The notes beneath the pieces are model-generated. The model did no database searches and had not been told where the DNA came from. It worked only from the letters and a program-made list of their open reading frames with translations. The translations under genes and the position numbers were made by a program. Shown here piece after piece: positions 46,824-58,423 of a DNA stretch of 64,000 nt. The stretch lies in contig JAIQDT010005483.1 in the NCBI GenBank assembly GCA_021521415.1, positions 122,798-186,797 on the forward strand, written 5' to 3'. Position 1 is the first letter of the stretch, and each line of letters starts with the position of its first letter. This DNA comes from Bidens hawaiensis. Its lineage: Eukaryota; Streptophyta; Magnoliopsida; Asterales; Asteraceae.

Positions 46824-48549
46824 CTACTAATAATTAATTGATTGGTAATTAGTTTGTTTCATTGTATCTTTACGTTTTTTATCATTTCTTTCAAATAATT
46901 CATCTTATTTTTTTTAACAATTGAAAAATCACGTGTATTACTCGGGTTCAAAAGCTAGTGTATATATATATATATAATCATGTGAGAACTATTTTGAAAT
47001 TTAAAACTTTGAGAACCACTTAAGAAAACTCTTTTTAAAAAAAATTATAAAACAAAAAAAAACATGAAAATAAAAAAAGGTTAAAAACAAAAAAAAATAT
47101 TTTTCATTCCGGTTCCATAAAAAAATAAATAAATATCGGTTAGCAAAATTATACAAATATGTATAATACTTATATTTTTTTAATATTATACATGTTATTC
47201 TTTATACACATATATTAAGATAAATGATAATGTACATATGTGTATATTATGTAAATCAAAATTAAATACAAATATACATATGTCTATAACTAGGGTTTTT
47301 TATGAAACCGGGATGAAAAAAAAATTTTGGTTTTTTTATTTTTTAAAATTTTCAATTTTTTTCGTTTTATAATTTTTGTAAGAAATTTTTTTATGGCTCA
47401 AAATGGTTCTCAAAGTTCTCAATTTCAAAAAGTTCTCTTACGATCTTCACCCTATATATGAGAAAACTCATTCTTAAAGAGAAAACTTAACAACTCCTAG
47501 AGAAAATTTTTTAATTAAAAGTAAAATAAAATATTTTCAAATTTTTGTTTTTTTCCATTAATATTATAATTTGTTACTCTTCAAGGGGAAAAAAATAAGG
47601 TTGTAATGCACATACGTATTATTGTGCGATATTGTTGTATTATTATGTATTTTTATGCTTGTTTAATAGCATATACTCAACATTTGTGTATAGTATCCTA
47701 TTGTATGCAAAAAATAAAAAAAAGTCGATGTAGTGTGCATGTGCGTTAATGTAGTATTACACATACGTACTAATGTGTATTCGATGTGTGTATTAGTCTT
47801 ATATTGGATATATACAATAGTGTGTATTAAATATGTGGAATAGTGTTGTATTTTATGTAATGCAACACTCTTGCAGATATGCAATGCACACTATTACTCA
47901 TGTGCACAATATCGACACTTTTTTTCTTGTTGGGAACAATATCAACATATAAGAATAATTGGAAAAAATCTACAAAAATTAAAAAATATATAATAAAAAT
48001 AATTCTTTAAGAGTTTTTAAGTTTTCTCTTCAGAAGGAGTTTTAATTTGATCCCACCCATATATATATATATATATATATATTGAAATAATCAAGAGAGA
48101 ACTCCTCTTTAGAGAGAGAACTAGAGAACTAATAATGAAATATTTTTAATTTAATTAAAAATAATATTTTTATTTTTTTTCTTTCATCCTTCTTATATGT
48201 TGTTATTCTTTACCACAAAAAAATATAAAAATTAAAAAAAAACTCGTTGTAATACATATATGCAATACATTGACCTTTTCTTCATGCATATGTGCACTAG
48301 TGTGTATTTTTATATGTGCAATAGTGTTAATTAGCATATATGCAATTGTTTGTATTTTATATGTGCAATGGTGTTATATTATATACAAAAAAAATCAATA
48401 TAGTGCACATGTGCATTATTGTTATATTACATATATGCGATATTATGTATTGCATACAATTATTAGTGTTGTATTTGTATATATTCAATAGTGTGTATTG
48501 TATAATGAAATTGTGTTGTAATATATGCAATAAAACACTATTGTATATA
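44490..48549. mobile_element. Nest of MITE-like elements in TA microsatellites
   Basis: At least five AT-rich, gene-free units are separated by TA tracts at about 44493-44530, 44981-44997, 45663-45682, 46727-46816, 46960-46976, 47447-47457 and 48058-48083. Family 1 (44531-44980 and 46977-47446) has inverted ends around AAAATTGAGAAC..TTGAGAACCATTTT. Family 2 (44998-45660 and, in reverse, 48084-48549) has inverted ends TAGAGAGAACTAGAGAACTA, and 47458-48057 is a diverged relative. Interiors are rich in TGCATATATGCA-like stretches. 45683-46726 is further AT-rich DNA without a gene, with two similar blocks containing TATAACCCGTTTAAG (about 46087 and 46567). The second family 2 copy is cut by the LTR at 48550. 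Confidence 0.75.
46727..46816. repeat. (TA)n microsatellite, about 45 units
   Basis: An uninterrupted TA dinucleotide tract of about 90 bp. The Tyr/Ile ORF that reads through it is an artefact. Confidence 0.98.
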
Positions 48550-48765
48550 TGTAACATTCCGTTTTCTCGTTTCGGTTAATAAAATAAAATATGAGTTATT
48601 ATGAGTCGGGCTTGTGTTGGGTTAAGTAATATGGGTAATGGACTTGAGTTAATAAGGAAGAAAGAAAGACCATGGGCTTAAGCCCATGACCCATGATATA
48701 TAATCCTTAATTAATCCATAATCCATTCATTTCACTCATTCCATACACCATCAAAAACATACACT

Positions 48766-48769
<4 letters not shown>

Positions 48770-48802
<33 letters not shown>
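48770..48802. repeat. (CT)n microsatellite in LTR
   Basis: About 16 CT units just downstream of the U3 palindrome, probably in the transcribed leader of the LTR. The matching CT-rich stretch in the LTR copy at 1-727 (about 455-475, minus) is much shorter. Confidence 0.9.
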
Positions 48803-48808
<6 letters not shown>

Positions 48809-50211
48809 TAACCGAAACCAAGAAGAAGAATCGATCCCGAACCGAGGTAATGATAGTATGATATTGTATGAATCCAAACCCGATAGATATAGTCGCAAAA
48901 TGACGAGTCGACACCCTAAACCGTTAAAGTAACGGGATCCGGATGGAATCGGGTATAAATTGATCAAAAGATAAGCTTAGGGGTCACCCTAGCTCAAATC
49001 TGGATCAAACGGGACGAAAAACGGTGGAAAACGAGTGAGATCTCGCTTTTTCGACGAGATCGCGGTTTTCCGGCGATGACGGCGCCGGAAAGGAGGCGTA
49101 CGAGGAAGGAATGTCAGAGAATATTTCTGACATTCTCTGACCTAACCCTATTTCGTTAACGGAAGAATAACGAATTAAAAAGCAATTCATAATGCCCATT
49201 CGTTAAGAAGAAATAACGAATTAGCAGCAGTTCGTTAAGCCATTCGTTAAGGGGGAACTGACGAATGAACACCCAGTTCGTTATAAAAGCCAGTTTGTTA
49301 TAGAAGCCAGTTCGTTATAAAAGCCAGTTCGTTATAAATCTCCATTCGTTAGGAAATAACGAATGAGTCCATTTGTTATGAGAGAACACATTCGCTAAGA
49401 AATAACGAAGGAGTCCATTCGTTAAAGAACTGGATGATGAACTGGATGGCGAACTAAAGTTTGAAAGAATGGCAGAAAGGTCCCTGGACTTAAGATAAAA
49501 TGGATTAATTACAAAGAAGCCCTCAAACTTTATGAGTTAGCAAATATAATAATAATTAAGAATTCTAATAAAAAATGTGTTAAGACAGTTAATGGAAATA
49601 AATTTTTTCCAAGCTGACCTGGCAGCTCGACCACACTCAGGGGCTCTACCCCTTGGACCCTGCTAGGGGCTGCCGACCCTAGAACCCCGCTGCCAGTGGC
49701 GCTGCCTCCGGACCCCCGTTCGTTGGGGGTTATATTTAGAATAGAAACGCGAAATGGGTAGTAATAGTTAATTGATACGTGTAATTGTTATACAGTTAGT
49801 CGTGCACAGCTAAAGAAAGAAATAACCATTAACGGTGAACGTAATAGAACGCATGGGAGTTTCTAGCCCCATTTCCTTGTTATGTTTTCGGGGCTGTGTG
49901 CATACTTGATGTGATAGTTAATACACTTACCTTAAATGGTAAGTGTATGCCATGTATGATTTATATGATAATTAATATATGTCTTGAATGTGAACGAAAG
50001 CTTGTCGGTACGTGAACGATCTTCGGATATTGCACATATGGACAAGAAAGGTAAGTGTATGAAGTATGAATGTGTATGAAAGGTATAGGTATGACATGTG
50101 AGTATGTAAAAACGTTAAATAAAGTATATATGCATACATATATATATATGTAAAGGTACAGTATGATATGGGTATGTAAAGAAAGTATGGACGAGGATGG
50201 AAGTAGTAAGT

Positions 50212-50400
50212 GATCAGACCTTAATAATATTTGAGATAGAGAAGTAAGGGATCAGACCCTAATAATATCTGAGATAGACATGGAAAGAGGGATCAGACCC
50301 TAATAATATCTGAGGTAGAAAAGGAGAGGGACCAGACCCTAATAATATTTGAGATAGAAAAGGAAGGGATCAGACCTTAATAATATATGAGATAGAAAAG
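50212..50400. repeat. Five 35-43-bp repeats in LTR
   Basis: Five copies of a unit beginning GATCAGACC or GACCAGACC, each followed by CTAATAATATCTGAGATAGA or a close variant (starts near 50212, 50250, 50292, 50333, 50368). Confidence 0.85.
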
Positions 50401-50843
50401 ACAGTAAGTATATAGTATAGAAGTAATCAAGTACGAACGTATGTATGAAATGAAAGTAATAAGTAAAGTACTTAATGTGTATCTTTGGATACATAAATTA
50501 AGGTAAATGCATGTATTGTATGATTTATGATTAACTAGAACTCACTCAGCGTAGCTGACTTTTAGTATGCACACGGGTGAGTAGGATGAGGCAGCTAGTT
50601 TGAGCGGGGCATATGGCAGTTGAATAAAGAAGCTAGCATCTGAAGACTTAAGTTTCTTTTATGATTTGATGTTTAATTTGAAAGACAAGAATGTTTGATT
50701 AAGACAAGTTATGAATTATTATGTAATGTTTTATGAAAGTTCAATATTCCGCGAAAGTTTTTAATTAACTCTGATATTCAGAACCGTGTTAATGAGTAAA
50801 TCCAACGTCCAAAGTAGGGCACCGGTAACAAGGCATTACAAGT

Positions 50844-50855
50844 TGGTATCAGAGC
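50844..50855 (+). promoter_or_regulatory. Tekay-like primer-binding site
   Basis: TGGTATCAGAGC three bases after the LTR end is the initiator methionine tRNA site. An untranslated leader follows to the gag start at 51258. Confidence 0.93.
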
Positions 50856-51257
50856 ATAAGTTAGAGAGGATTAAGCATCCTACATGCTTAGACTCAAACG
50901 GAGAATGGGACTTATGAAAGAAAAGAAAGAAGATGTCAGTTCAAGAAAGCCATGTGTCACTCAAGCAAGCTCAATAAAGGTAAAATGTATGATTAATTTC
51001 ATGTATAATGTAAGAAAGTATAAGGAAGCTAGCTTAACTGCTAAGGATAGGAGTATGTGATTATACGAACTGTTTGATTGTCTAACTGCTTAAAAGTAGA
51101 ACCAACAAAAATAGAATCACAAGGGGAAATATATTGGACACGAAAAGTAACATGATCAGCTAATCACAGCTGGCCCTGTTATTACTTGTTAGCCTTACTA
51201 TCCTTATACTAAATGGTTCCTTAAGTGATGACGTTTGTGTTTCCTTATAGAATACAA

Positions 51258-52569
51258 ATGGCTGGAGCAAGAAAGGTCGTCGGACAAGGAGGTCGTCCTG
51301 GACGTCGTGGTAGGCCACGTATTGTCCGAGAACCTTCTGTAGAATCCGCTACTAACTCAAGGGAAGAAGGAAGTGCAGCTGGACGGAATCCGAGCAACAA
51401 TGAAGGGTATCAACTTGACCCTGCAGTTCAGGCAGCCATTGCTCAAGCTGTAGCTACTGCAGTGAAAAATCTGCAACCTGAAAAGTCTGCTGGAATCCAT
51501 GCAAGAACTGCTGAGAGGTTAGGAGAGAATGGTAAGAAGGATGACAAGAGGGAGAAAGGTGACTCGAGTGAGGTTAGGTCTTTGAAGGTTGATGATAGAA
51601 GGAGTGGGCCGAGGCGGGTGTAACTACAAGTCGTTCAAAGGTTGTGACCCACCAAAGCTGACTGGTCTCGGAGACGCAATCGCTACTCTCCGATGGATAA
51701 CTTCCATGGAAAAGGTTATCCTAATTAGTGAGTGTTGTCCTGACCAAGCAGTGGGTTATGCCAATCAATCGTTCGGAGATGAAGCAATGTACTGGTGGGA
51801 GTCGGTGGAGCAGAGAAAGACTCGAGAAGAAGTTAAGGCGATGAGATGGGATGACCTGAAGGAGTTAGTGATGAGAAGGTTTTGTGCTGATGCTGAGGTT
51901 GAAAGGACTGAGATGAAGTTTTTGAACTTGAAGGCGGGTAAGATGACACACCGCGAGTATACTACTGAATTCAACCGCATGTCTAGACTAGTGCCTGACA
52001 TGGTGAATACCGAAGCCAAAAGAATCAAGTGCTACATAAGAGGACTACCACAGAACGTTCGCACTTTGGTTGAGACCAGTAAACCTGCTACTTTTGACTA
52101 TGCTGTAGAACTCGCAGAGATGGTTTACGATGATCTGGCTGTAGATGAAGTGGTGGTAGAAGAGAAGAAGGAGAAGAAATGGGTTGTTCCTGCTAAACGA
52201 CCAGGTACCCAGTTATGGAACCCTAGAGAAAAGAAGCAGAGAGTGTGGGAGAAACAGTCGTGTAAGACGTGTGGTAGGATACACGGTGGTGAGTGCAAAT
52301 GGGGTAAGGGTACGGATGTATGCCACAAGTGTGGTAAAGCTCATGGCGGAGAGTGCAGGCTTGGATCGAATGCATGTTACAAGTGTGGGAAGGTGGGGCA
52401 TTATGCTCCATATTGCACTGCAAAGCCTGCGTGTTACAAATGCGGTAAGGCTGGTCATATGGCAAGGGAGTGCACTGACGGTGAAGCTGGAGGAAGCGGA
52501 AAGAAAGATGTTGATCAAGCAAGGCCAAGGACTAGGGCCTTCATGTTGACTCAGTTTCAAGCTAGATAG
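51258..52569 (+). pseudogene. Tekay-like gag with four zinc knuckles, frameshifted
   Basis: The N-terminus MAGARKVVGQGGRPGRRG.. is basic. The frame is lost by a small indel near 51600 and resumes in the next frame to 52569. The capsid-like region has WITSMEKVI..CCPDQAV, YWWESVE and MTHREYTTEFNRM. Four cysteine motifs follow at about 52260-52480: two short CX2CX3HX3C types (CKTCGRIHGGEC, CHKCGKAHGGEC) and two canonical CX2CX4HX4C types (CYKCGKVGHYAPYC, CYKCGKAGHMAREC). A TAG ends it before the protease. Confidence 0.9.
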
Positions 52570-52581
52570 ATTCTTGATACT

Positions 52582-53449
52582 ATGACAGGTACATTTTTAG
52601 TGAACGGTATTTCTGCATCAGTATTGTTTGATTCAGGTGAGAATAGATGTTTTGTAGCTACGACATTTAGTAAGCTAGCAAAAATGAAATGTTATCATGT
52701 GCCTGAAACTTTTAAAGTAGAAACCGCGAGCGAGACCTCAGTTAGGATAATGAGAATGGTTAAGGACTGTAAGATAGAATTGGAAGGACATGAGTTCCCT
52801 ATTACCTTGTATGTCATGACCTTAGGAGGGTTCGATGTGGTTTTGGGAATGGATTGGCTATATGAGTTTGAGGCTCAGATAGTGTGTAAGAGTAGGTTAT
52901 AAGATTAAAATCCTTGGATGGTAGTACGGTGACGTTTTATGGTGATAAAGAAAGTTCAAGGCTTAATTTCATTTCAATGATAAAAGCCAAAGGTTTTTTA
53001 TGACGAGGGTGCGGTGCCTACCTGGCGTATGTTGTCAAAGCTACGGCCGAGACGAGAGAAGTGAAAGATGTTTCCGTTGTGTGCGACTATCCAGAAGTGA
53101 TCCCTGAGGACCTTCCGGGGTTGCCACCGCAGCGAGAGATAGAATTCCAGATAGACTTAGTACCAGGAGCACAGCCCGTCGCGAAAGCATCTTACCGCCT
53201 GACACTGTCCGAGATGAAGGAATTGATGTCCCAACTACAAGAACTCCTCGATAAAGGCTTTATAAGACCGAGCGTGTCACCGTGGGGCGCACCAGTGTTG
53301 TTTGTTAAGAAGAATGGTGGAAGTATGAGAATGTGTATAGACTATTGTGAGTTGAACAAGCTTACGGTGAAGAATAGATACCCGTTGCCACAGATTGATG
53401 ATTTGTTTGATCAACTACAAGGTTCGAGTTGGTTCTCACGAATAGACCT
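52582..53449 (+). pseudogene. Tekay-like protease and N-terminal RT, broken
   Basis: The protease keeps LFDSG (near 52627) and VVLGMDWL. A premature stop lies at about 52900 and further frame breaks before 53060. RT resumes at 53061 with [16 protein letters not shown] and [27 protein letters not shown] and [15 protein letters not shown], and stops at WFSRIDL where the Tat LTR begins at 53450. Confidence 0.9.
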
Positions 53450-54518
53450 TGTTAGGGCACGGAAATTTGACACTGTGGATACGTTATCCTGACATATGTT
53501 CTTGGATCAGTTATCCATAGACAGATCCTGTCAGGATCATTGGTCCTCAGTACTTGGTATTATTAACAATTGTTTTGTGTTTAGGTTGTTATTTAATAAG
53601 TATAACGGCTCCAAGACTTATCAACCGGATATCTCGCTATTGGACTTATCAAACACGTGGTCAAATGGATGTAACACGTTTAGTGGGAGAAGTGGCGGAT
53701 TTATAGGACTTCTTGTTGTGTCACAAATAACTGAGTACTGAGGATATGTTATTCTTGAAGACATGTCTGGATCAATTATCCTTCTGAAGAGTTCCAGAGC
53801 TATGTCAGGATCATGGATCCTCGGTATTTGATGCTGTTAAAGGTTGTTTCTTATATGAAGGCTGATATTTATCAAGTGTAATGGCTCAAGGACGTGGTCT
53901 ACCTAAAATTATGCTACAAGGCACGTCCATCACGTGGTCAATAGTGAAGACTAAGCTAGTGGGAGTAGTGCCATAAAAATAGGAGTTAGTTAGCCTTTAT
54001 TTTCTATTTATATTGAGATTATGATCAAAGTTAGGTCATTACACACCCATTAGCTGCAGACATTTCACAATACTCTGTCAAGAACTCTCTCTAGAAGTTC
54101 ATACACACACACACACACTTAGATATTCTTTGTAATCTTTGATCATATCTCCACCTTTGTAACCAGATTTTCACCATTAATAAACTTGACGGTGACAGTT
54201 TTCACCGTCCGAGGGTTTTTTGTGCCGGAGATTACTATAATCACGTACTATCCGACCAAAGGTTACCTCGTTGATCCTTGACCAAAGTGATTCGACCAAA
54301 GATTATCTTGTTAATCCTTGACCGAAGTCATTTTATCAAAGATTGCCTTGTTAAGTTTTGACCGAAGTAAGATTATCGTAATTAAAGGCTTTTTCCCTCG
54401 TGATCAAATCACGGTGTTCATCTCTATTTCGTTCATATAATCGATGTTATCATTTTATCACTAAACCTCACATAACAGATTTGAATACATTATCCTTAGC
54501 AGATTTTTGTCCAAAACA
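53450..54518 (+). repeat. Tat 5' LTR, 1069 bp
   Basis: Starts TGTTAGGGCACGG and ends CCAAAACA. Its first 217 bases match 62792-63007 closely, and it is related to the LTR at 34748-35271. A CA microsatellite lies near 54104-54117. Confidence 0.9.
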
Positions 54519-54521
54519 ATT

Positions 54522-54539
54522 TGGCGCCCACCGTGGGGC
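54522..54539 (+). promoter_or_regulatory. Tat primer-binding site
   Basis: TGGCGCCCACCGTGGGG follows the LTR end by three bases. Sites of this type are usual for Tat-lineage elements, which use a tRNA other than initiator Met. Confidence 0.8.
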
Positions 54540-54603
54540 AATTGGTGCTATAATCCGTATTATTCTCATCGATTTTCATTTTTTCGTACCCTATACACTC
54601 GCA

Positions 54604-56446
54604 ATGGCCGCTCAATCCACCTCTGCATCGTCAACTATGCCGTCTTCAGTTTCTCTCTCATCAAGGACTTTGTCACCGATGCCTTCGCCAATCACGGGAG
54701 CACAACGGCCTGCTGTTGCTGGAAGCAAGACGCAACTACCAGTCTTTCAGAGCTCAAAAACCGTTGTTGCTGCGCCGGTGGTTAATACTAACAGTGATGT
54801 TTCATCTATGTTTTCGCAGGTTAAAGCATACATGGAGCAGCAGAACAAGACTAACCAGAGGATCCTTCGTGAGATTGAAGATCTCAAGAAGACTAAGAGG
54901 CCAGTAGAGGATCACACTCCTCTGATGCCCAGGATGTTTGACTTCACCAGTCCAGGATCCATGGCTCAGTTAACGCAAGGATCATCTATCCTTCAACAGG
55001 GGTCCATGGGTCCACAGGCTCTAGGACCCTCAACTTTTTAGCAAGGATCATCCATCCTTCACCATGGGTCCATGGGTCAACCAGCTCAAGGACCCTCAAC
55101 TTTTCAGAAAGGATCATCTATCCTTCAACAGAGGTCCATGGGTCAACAGACTCAAGGATTCTCGTTGGTTCAGCCAGGATCATCTATCCTCCAACAAGGG
55201 TTCATGGGTCAGCAAGCTCAGGGATCCTCATTCTTCCTGCAAGGATCCTCTATCCTTAAGCAGGGATCCATGGGTCAACAGACTCAAGAACACTCGATCT
55301 TCCACCCAGGATCATCTATCCTAGATCCGAGGTCCATGGGTCAGCAGATTCAAGGATCCTCGATCTTTCAGCAAGGACCTTCAGTCCTTAATCTAGGATC
55401 GATGGGTCAGCAGGTTCATGGATCCTCCATGTTCCAGAGAGGATCATCATTCCTTCAACAAGGATCCTCTGGGGTATGTCACCAAGGATCCTACAACTCC
55501 CAGCCTCAAGGATCCTTCTACCGGGATCAAGGATCCTTAGGAGTCCAACGTCAACGATCTTTCGAAGTCCATGAAGGAGATATAATCCCCATGCAGACAA
55601 TAGCTTCTGGTGGACCAACGCCTGTAGCAGACACTTCTTACATCAGCCATTCTTCTGGAATGCCGACCTTTACACAACAAAGAGGTAACTTGTATGATCC
55701 TATATCCTTATATGTTAACCGTGGTTCCATGCAGGATGCAGGTATCAACCAAGCTATGGCTAAGGAACTACAGAAACTCAAGGATATGATATTCATCGTA
55801 CCAGGGGTGATCCGTCCAATTCCTGAGATACCAGAAGGAAGCCACAAAACTGTCAAGATTTGCTCCACCAATATGTGACATGGAGATCCCAAAACGATTT
55901 CGAACCCCCAACATGAAAGTGTAAGATGGTACCACTGATCCTGAAGAGCATGTGGCCCAATACAGGGAAAGAATGGAGATCAATCCAATTCCCAAGAGAC
56001 TCAAGGAGGCTTGTATGTGCAAGGGTTTCGGATCCACACTAACAGGATCTGCATTAAAATGGATGCTAAGTCTTCCTCCCTTTTCTGTTATTTCTTTCTC
56101 ACATTTAGTTAACTTGTTCAACAGCCAATTTTCTTGTAGTAGGAAATTTGAGAAGTTAACTAGTGACGTATATAGGGTTGTCCAACCCAATGATGAATCC
56201 CTTAGGGATTTTATCACGAGGTTTGGCAGGGAAGCCCTTGAAATCCCTAATCTTGACATGGCCACGGCTGTAGAAGCCTTCAAGATGGGACTAAATAGGG
56301 GCTCCCCCTTTTATGATGATCTTGTTATTACTCCTTGCAGGTCTCTAGATGAAGTCAGAAACATGGCACTTAGATTCATACGGTTGGAAGATGAGAAGAG
56401 GATCCAGCATCATTTGGGGGACTCAAACGAAGCAAGAATCCCCTGA
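54604..56446 (+). pseudogene. Tat gag with 66-bp repeats, broken
   Basis: From ATG 54604 the frame reads MAAQSTSASS.., a coiled-coil-like stretch (SSMFSQVKAYMEQQNKTNQR), then eight degenerate 22-residue repeats rich in Gly, Ser and Gln (GSSILQQGSMGQQTQ type, about 54960-55540). A TAG at 55039-55041 interrupts the repeats in frame. Near 55860 the frame shifts and the conserved gag core follows: TDPEEHVAQYRERMEI, WMLSLPPFSVISF, LRDFITRFGREAL and MGLNRGSPFYDDL. The zinc knuckle, protease and RT that should follow are missing. Confidence 0.88.
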
Positions 56447-57111
56447 CAAGAATAAAGGATCCTCGTACAGAAACAACCACTCAAAGCCTTAAAGGATTAC
56501 TTGTCCTCTGCACTAGCTTTGATGATTGTATCTATACCTAGCCGTTTCAGGAAATGCTGTAAGTGCCTGTAACATCCCGAAATTTCAAGATAATATTAAT
56601 TATATTACTTAATAATAGAGGGAAAGTTTACTCGGGTTATCAGGAAATAAATAAAAGAATAGGAGTTGGTATGGGTCGGGCTAGTGTCGGGTAATGGATG
56701 TGGGTTATGGACTTGGATTAATTGAGATGGGTTAAATGAAAATGGGATTTCAGGGATATAAATACCCCCAAAATCCCAAAATATCTTCATTCTATCTTTA
56801 TCCAAGCACACTCAAAACACACACATTCTAACCGATCAAGATTCGAAGCCGAGACCCGAGATTTTGTTGATAGATCTGAGTTGGTAAGGTAAGAACAAAT
56901 CCAACAAAGCTAATATTACTGAAAATGGTTAGGATTGGATGGGTTAACCGGACCCGAAACCCAAACTGCCCAAATCGGACCCCTAAAACGTCGATTTTAG
57001 GCCGATTGGATGGTTGGGATTTGTAGGCGCCGATCATACGATTCCGTGGGTACCAAAATCGAGTTATTTGGCTAAGAAACGAAGGAGTTATGGGCAAACA
57101 GATCTGCAGCG

Positions 57112-57370
57112 CGATAACTTCGCCTGCAAGATTAAGTTCGCCTGATGAACTTCGCCTTCAAGCGTAACTTCGCCTTCAAGCGTAACTTCGCCTAAGGATA
57201 ACTTCGCCTGAAGCCAAGTTCGCCTAAGGTTTAACTTCGCCTGAAGCCAAGTTCGCCTAAGGTTTAACTTCGCCTGAAGCCAAGTTCGCCTAAGGTTTAA
57301 CTTCGCCTGAAGCCAAGTTCGCCTAAGGTTTAACTTCGCCTGAAGCCAAGTTCGCCCGAGGGTTAACTTC
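57112..57370. repeat. TTCGCCT minisatellite, 33-bp unit
   Basis: After a less regular start (57112-57210), about four to five copies of a 33-bp unit made of AACTTCGCCTGAAG and CCAAGTTCGCCTAAGG. Located in the 5' half of the solo LTR, where the other LTR has TTCGTTA-type repeats. Confidence 0.9.
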
Positions 57371-57607
57371 GCCTAAAGCCAAGTTTGATTAGAAAATAAA
57401 TTATAAGCGATAAGTTAAAGTAAGCTAATACTAGGCCACCTGATTAGATCAGGCGAGTATTGATACGTGTAACTTGTACAGTTAGCGGAGCTCAGTTAAA
57501 GAAGGGATTTACAGCTACCAGAGAAAGAAGCAGAGTTCAGGTGAGTTTCTAGCCCCATTTCCTTGTTATGTTTTCGGGGCTGTGTGCATACTCGATGTGA
57601 AGTGTGA

Positions 57608-57706
57608 ATACACTTACCTTAAGTGGTAAGTGTATGCTATAGATGTTATACGAGGTATATATTTTATAATGCTTGTCGGTACGTGAACGATCTTCGGATA
57701 TTGCAC
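57608..57706. promoter_or_regulatory. LTR module copy: hairpin plus invariant 36-nt block
   Basis: Hairpin ATACACTTACC / GGTAAGTGTAT (57608-57635, 6-nt loop), then the 36-nt block 57671-57706 that starts GCTTGTCGGTACGTGAACGA. Repeated at 58424-58516 within the same LTR and present at 49921-50035 in the other LTR. Confidence 0.8.
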
Positions 57707-58021
57707 GTATCGCCAAGGATAGTAAATTCCAAGTGGTTGATAGCGTGTATGAATATTATGATGTGACTTGTTCATTACGTAAATACTGAACTGATATGAA
57801 GAGTGTGTTAGAAGTGTCTAAGGGTGTTAGTGGCATAACGTGAGCGCGTGATAGGGAAAGCCTGTACGTGCCATCGTTATTATGTGTGTATGATTGTTGA
57901 TGTGACATGCTTATTATGTAAATGATATGAAGTGTGTTGTAGACAAGTAGAGGTAGAACATGTTAGAAGTGGCAAGAGTCTAGTAAGAGTGTTAGTGGCA
58001 TAACGATAGTACGTGGTAGGG

Positions 58022-58365
58022 TAAGCCTATACGTGCCTTCGTTATTAAAGTGGCAAAGTGGCATAACGTTTTACGTTATTAAAGTGGCAAAGTGGCATAA
58101 CGTTTTACGTTATTAAAGTGGCAAAGCGGCATAACGTTATACGTTATTAAAGTGGCAAAGTGGCATAACGTTTTACGTTATTAAAGTGGCAAAGTGGCAT
58201 AACGTTTTACGTTATTAAAGTGGCAAAGTGGCATAACGTTTTACGTTATTAAAGTGGCAAAGCGGCATAACGTTATACGTTATTAAAGTGGCAAAGTGGC
58301 ATAACGTTATACGTTATTAAAGTGGCAAAGTGGCATAACGTTATACGTTATTAAAGTGGCAAGGT
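58022..58365. repeat. 34-bp tandem repeat, about nine copies
   Basis: Unit made of ATTAAAGTGGCAAAGTGG and CATAACGTTTTACGTT, with TTTT/TTAT and AGTGG/AGCGG variants that show higher-order pattern. It lies between the two hairpin modules of the solo LTR. Confidence 0.95.
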
Positions 58366-58423
58366 GGTAGGTGTAAATAAGAGGCTAAGTGGTAAGTTAA
58401 GCAGGTTAGATGCGAAAGTGTGA

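Larger units (their letters stand above)
48550..50840 (+). repeat. Tekay-like 5' LTR, 2291 bp
   Basis: TGTAACATTCC..GGCATTACA. In order it contains the palindrome at 48671-48688, a CT microsatellite (48770-48802), TTCGTTA-type repeats (about 49145-49430), a conserved AGCCCC..GGGGCT block near 49865-49895, a hairpin at 49921-49948, an invariant 36-nt block at 50000-50035, five GATCAGACC repeats (50212-50400), and a block shared with 58883 that starts near 50530. Confidence 0.9.

Noticed and set aside
51225..51257. Upstream ATG of gag at 51225
   Set aside because: The stretch before 51258 is hydrophobic and unlike gag; MAGARK at 51258 fits gag N-termini better.
58022..58365. A regular 34-bp repeat that could suggest a CRISPR array
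   Set aside because: The units are contiguous without unique spacers, lie inside a plant LTR and have no cas genes.
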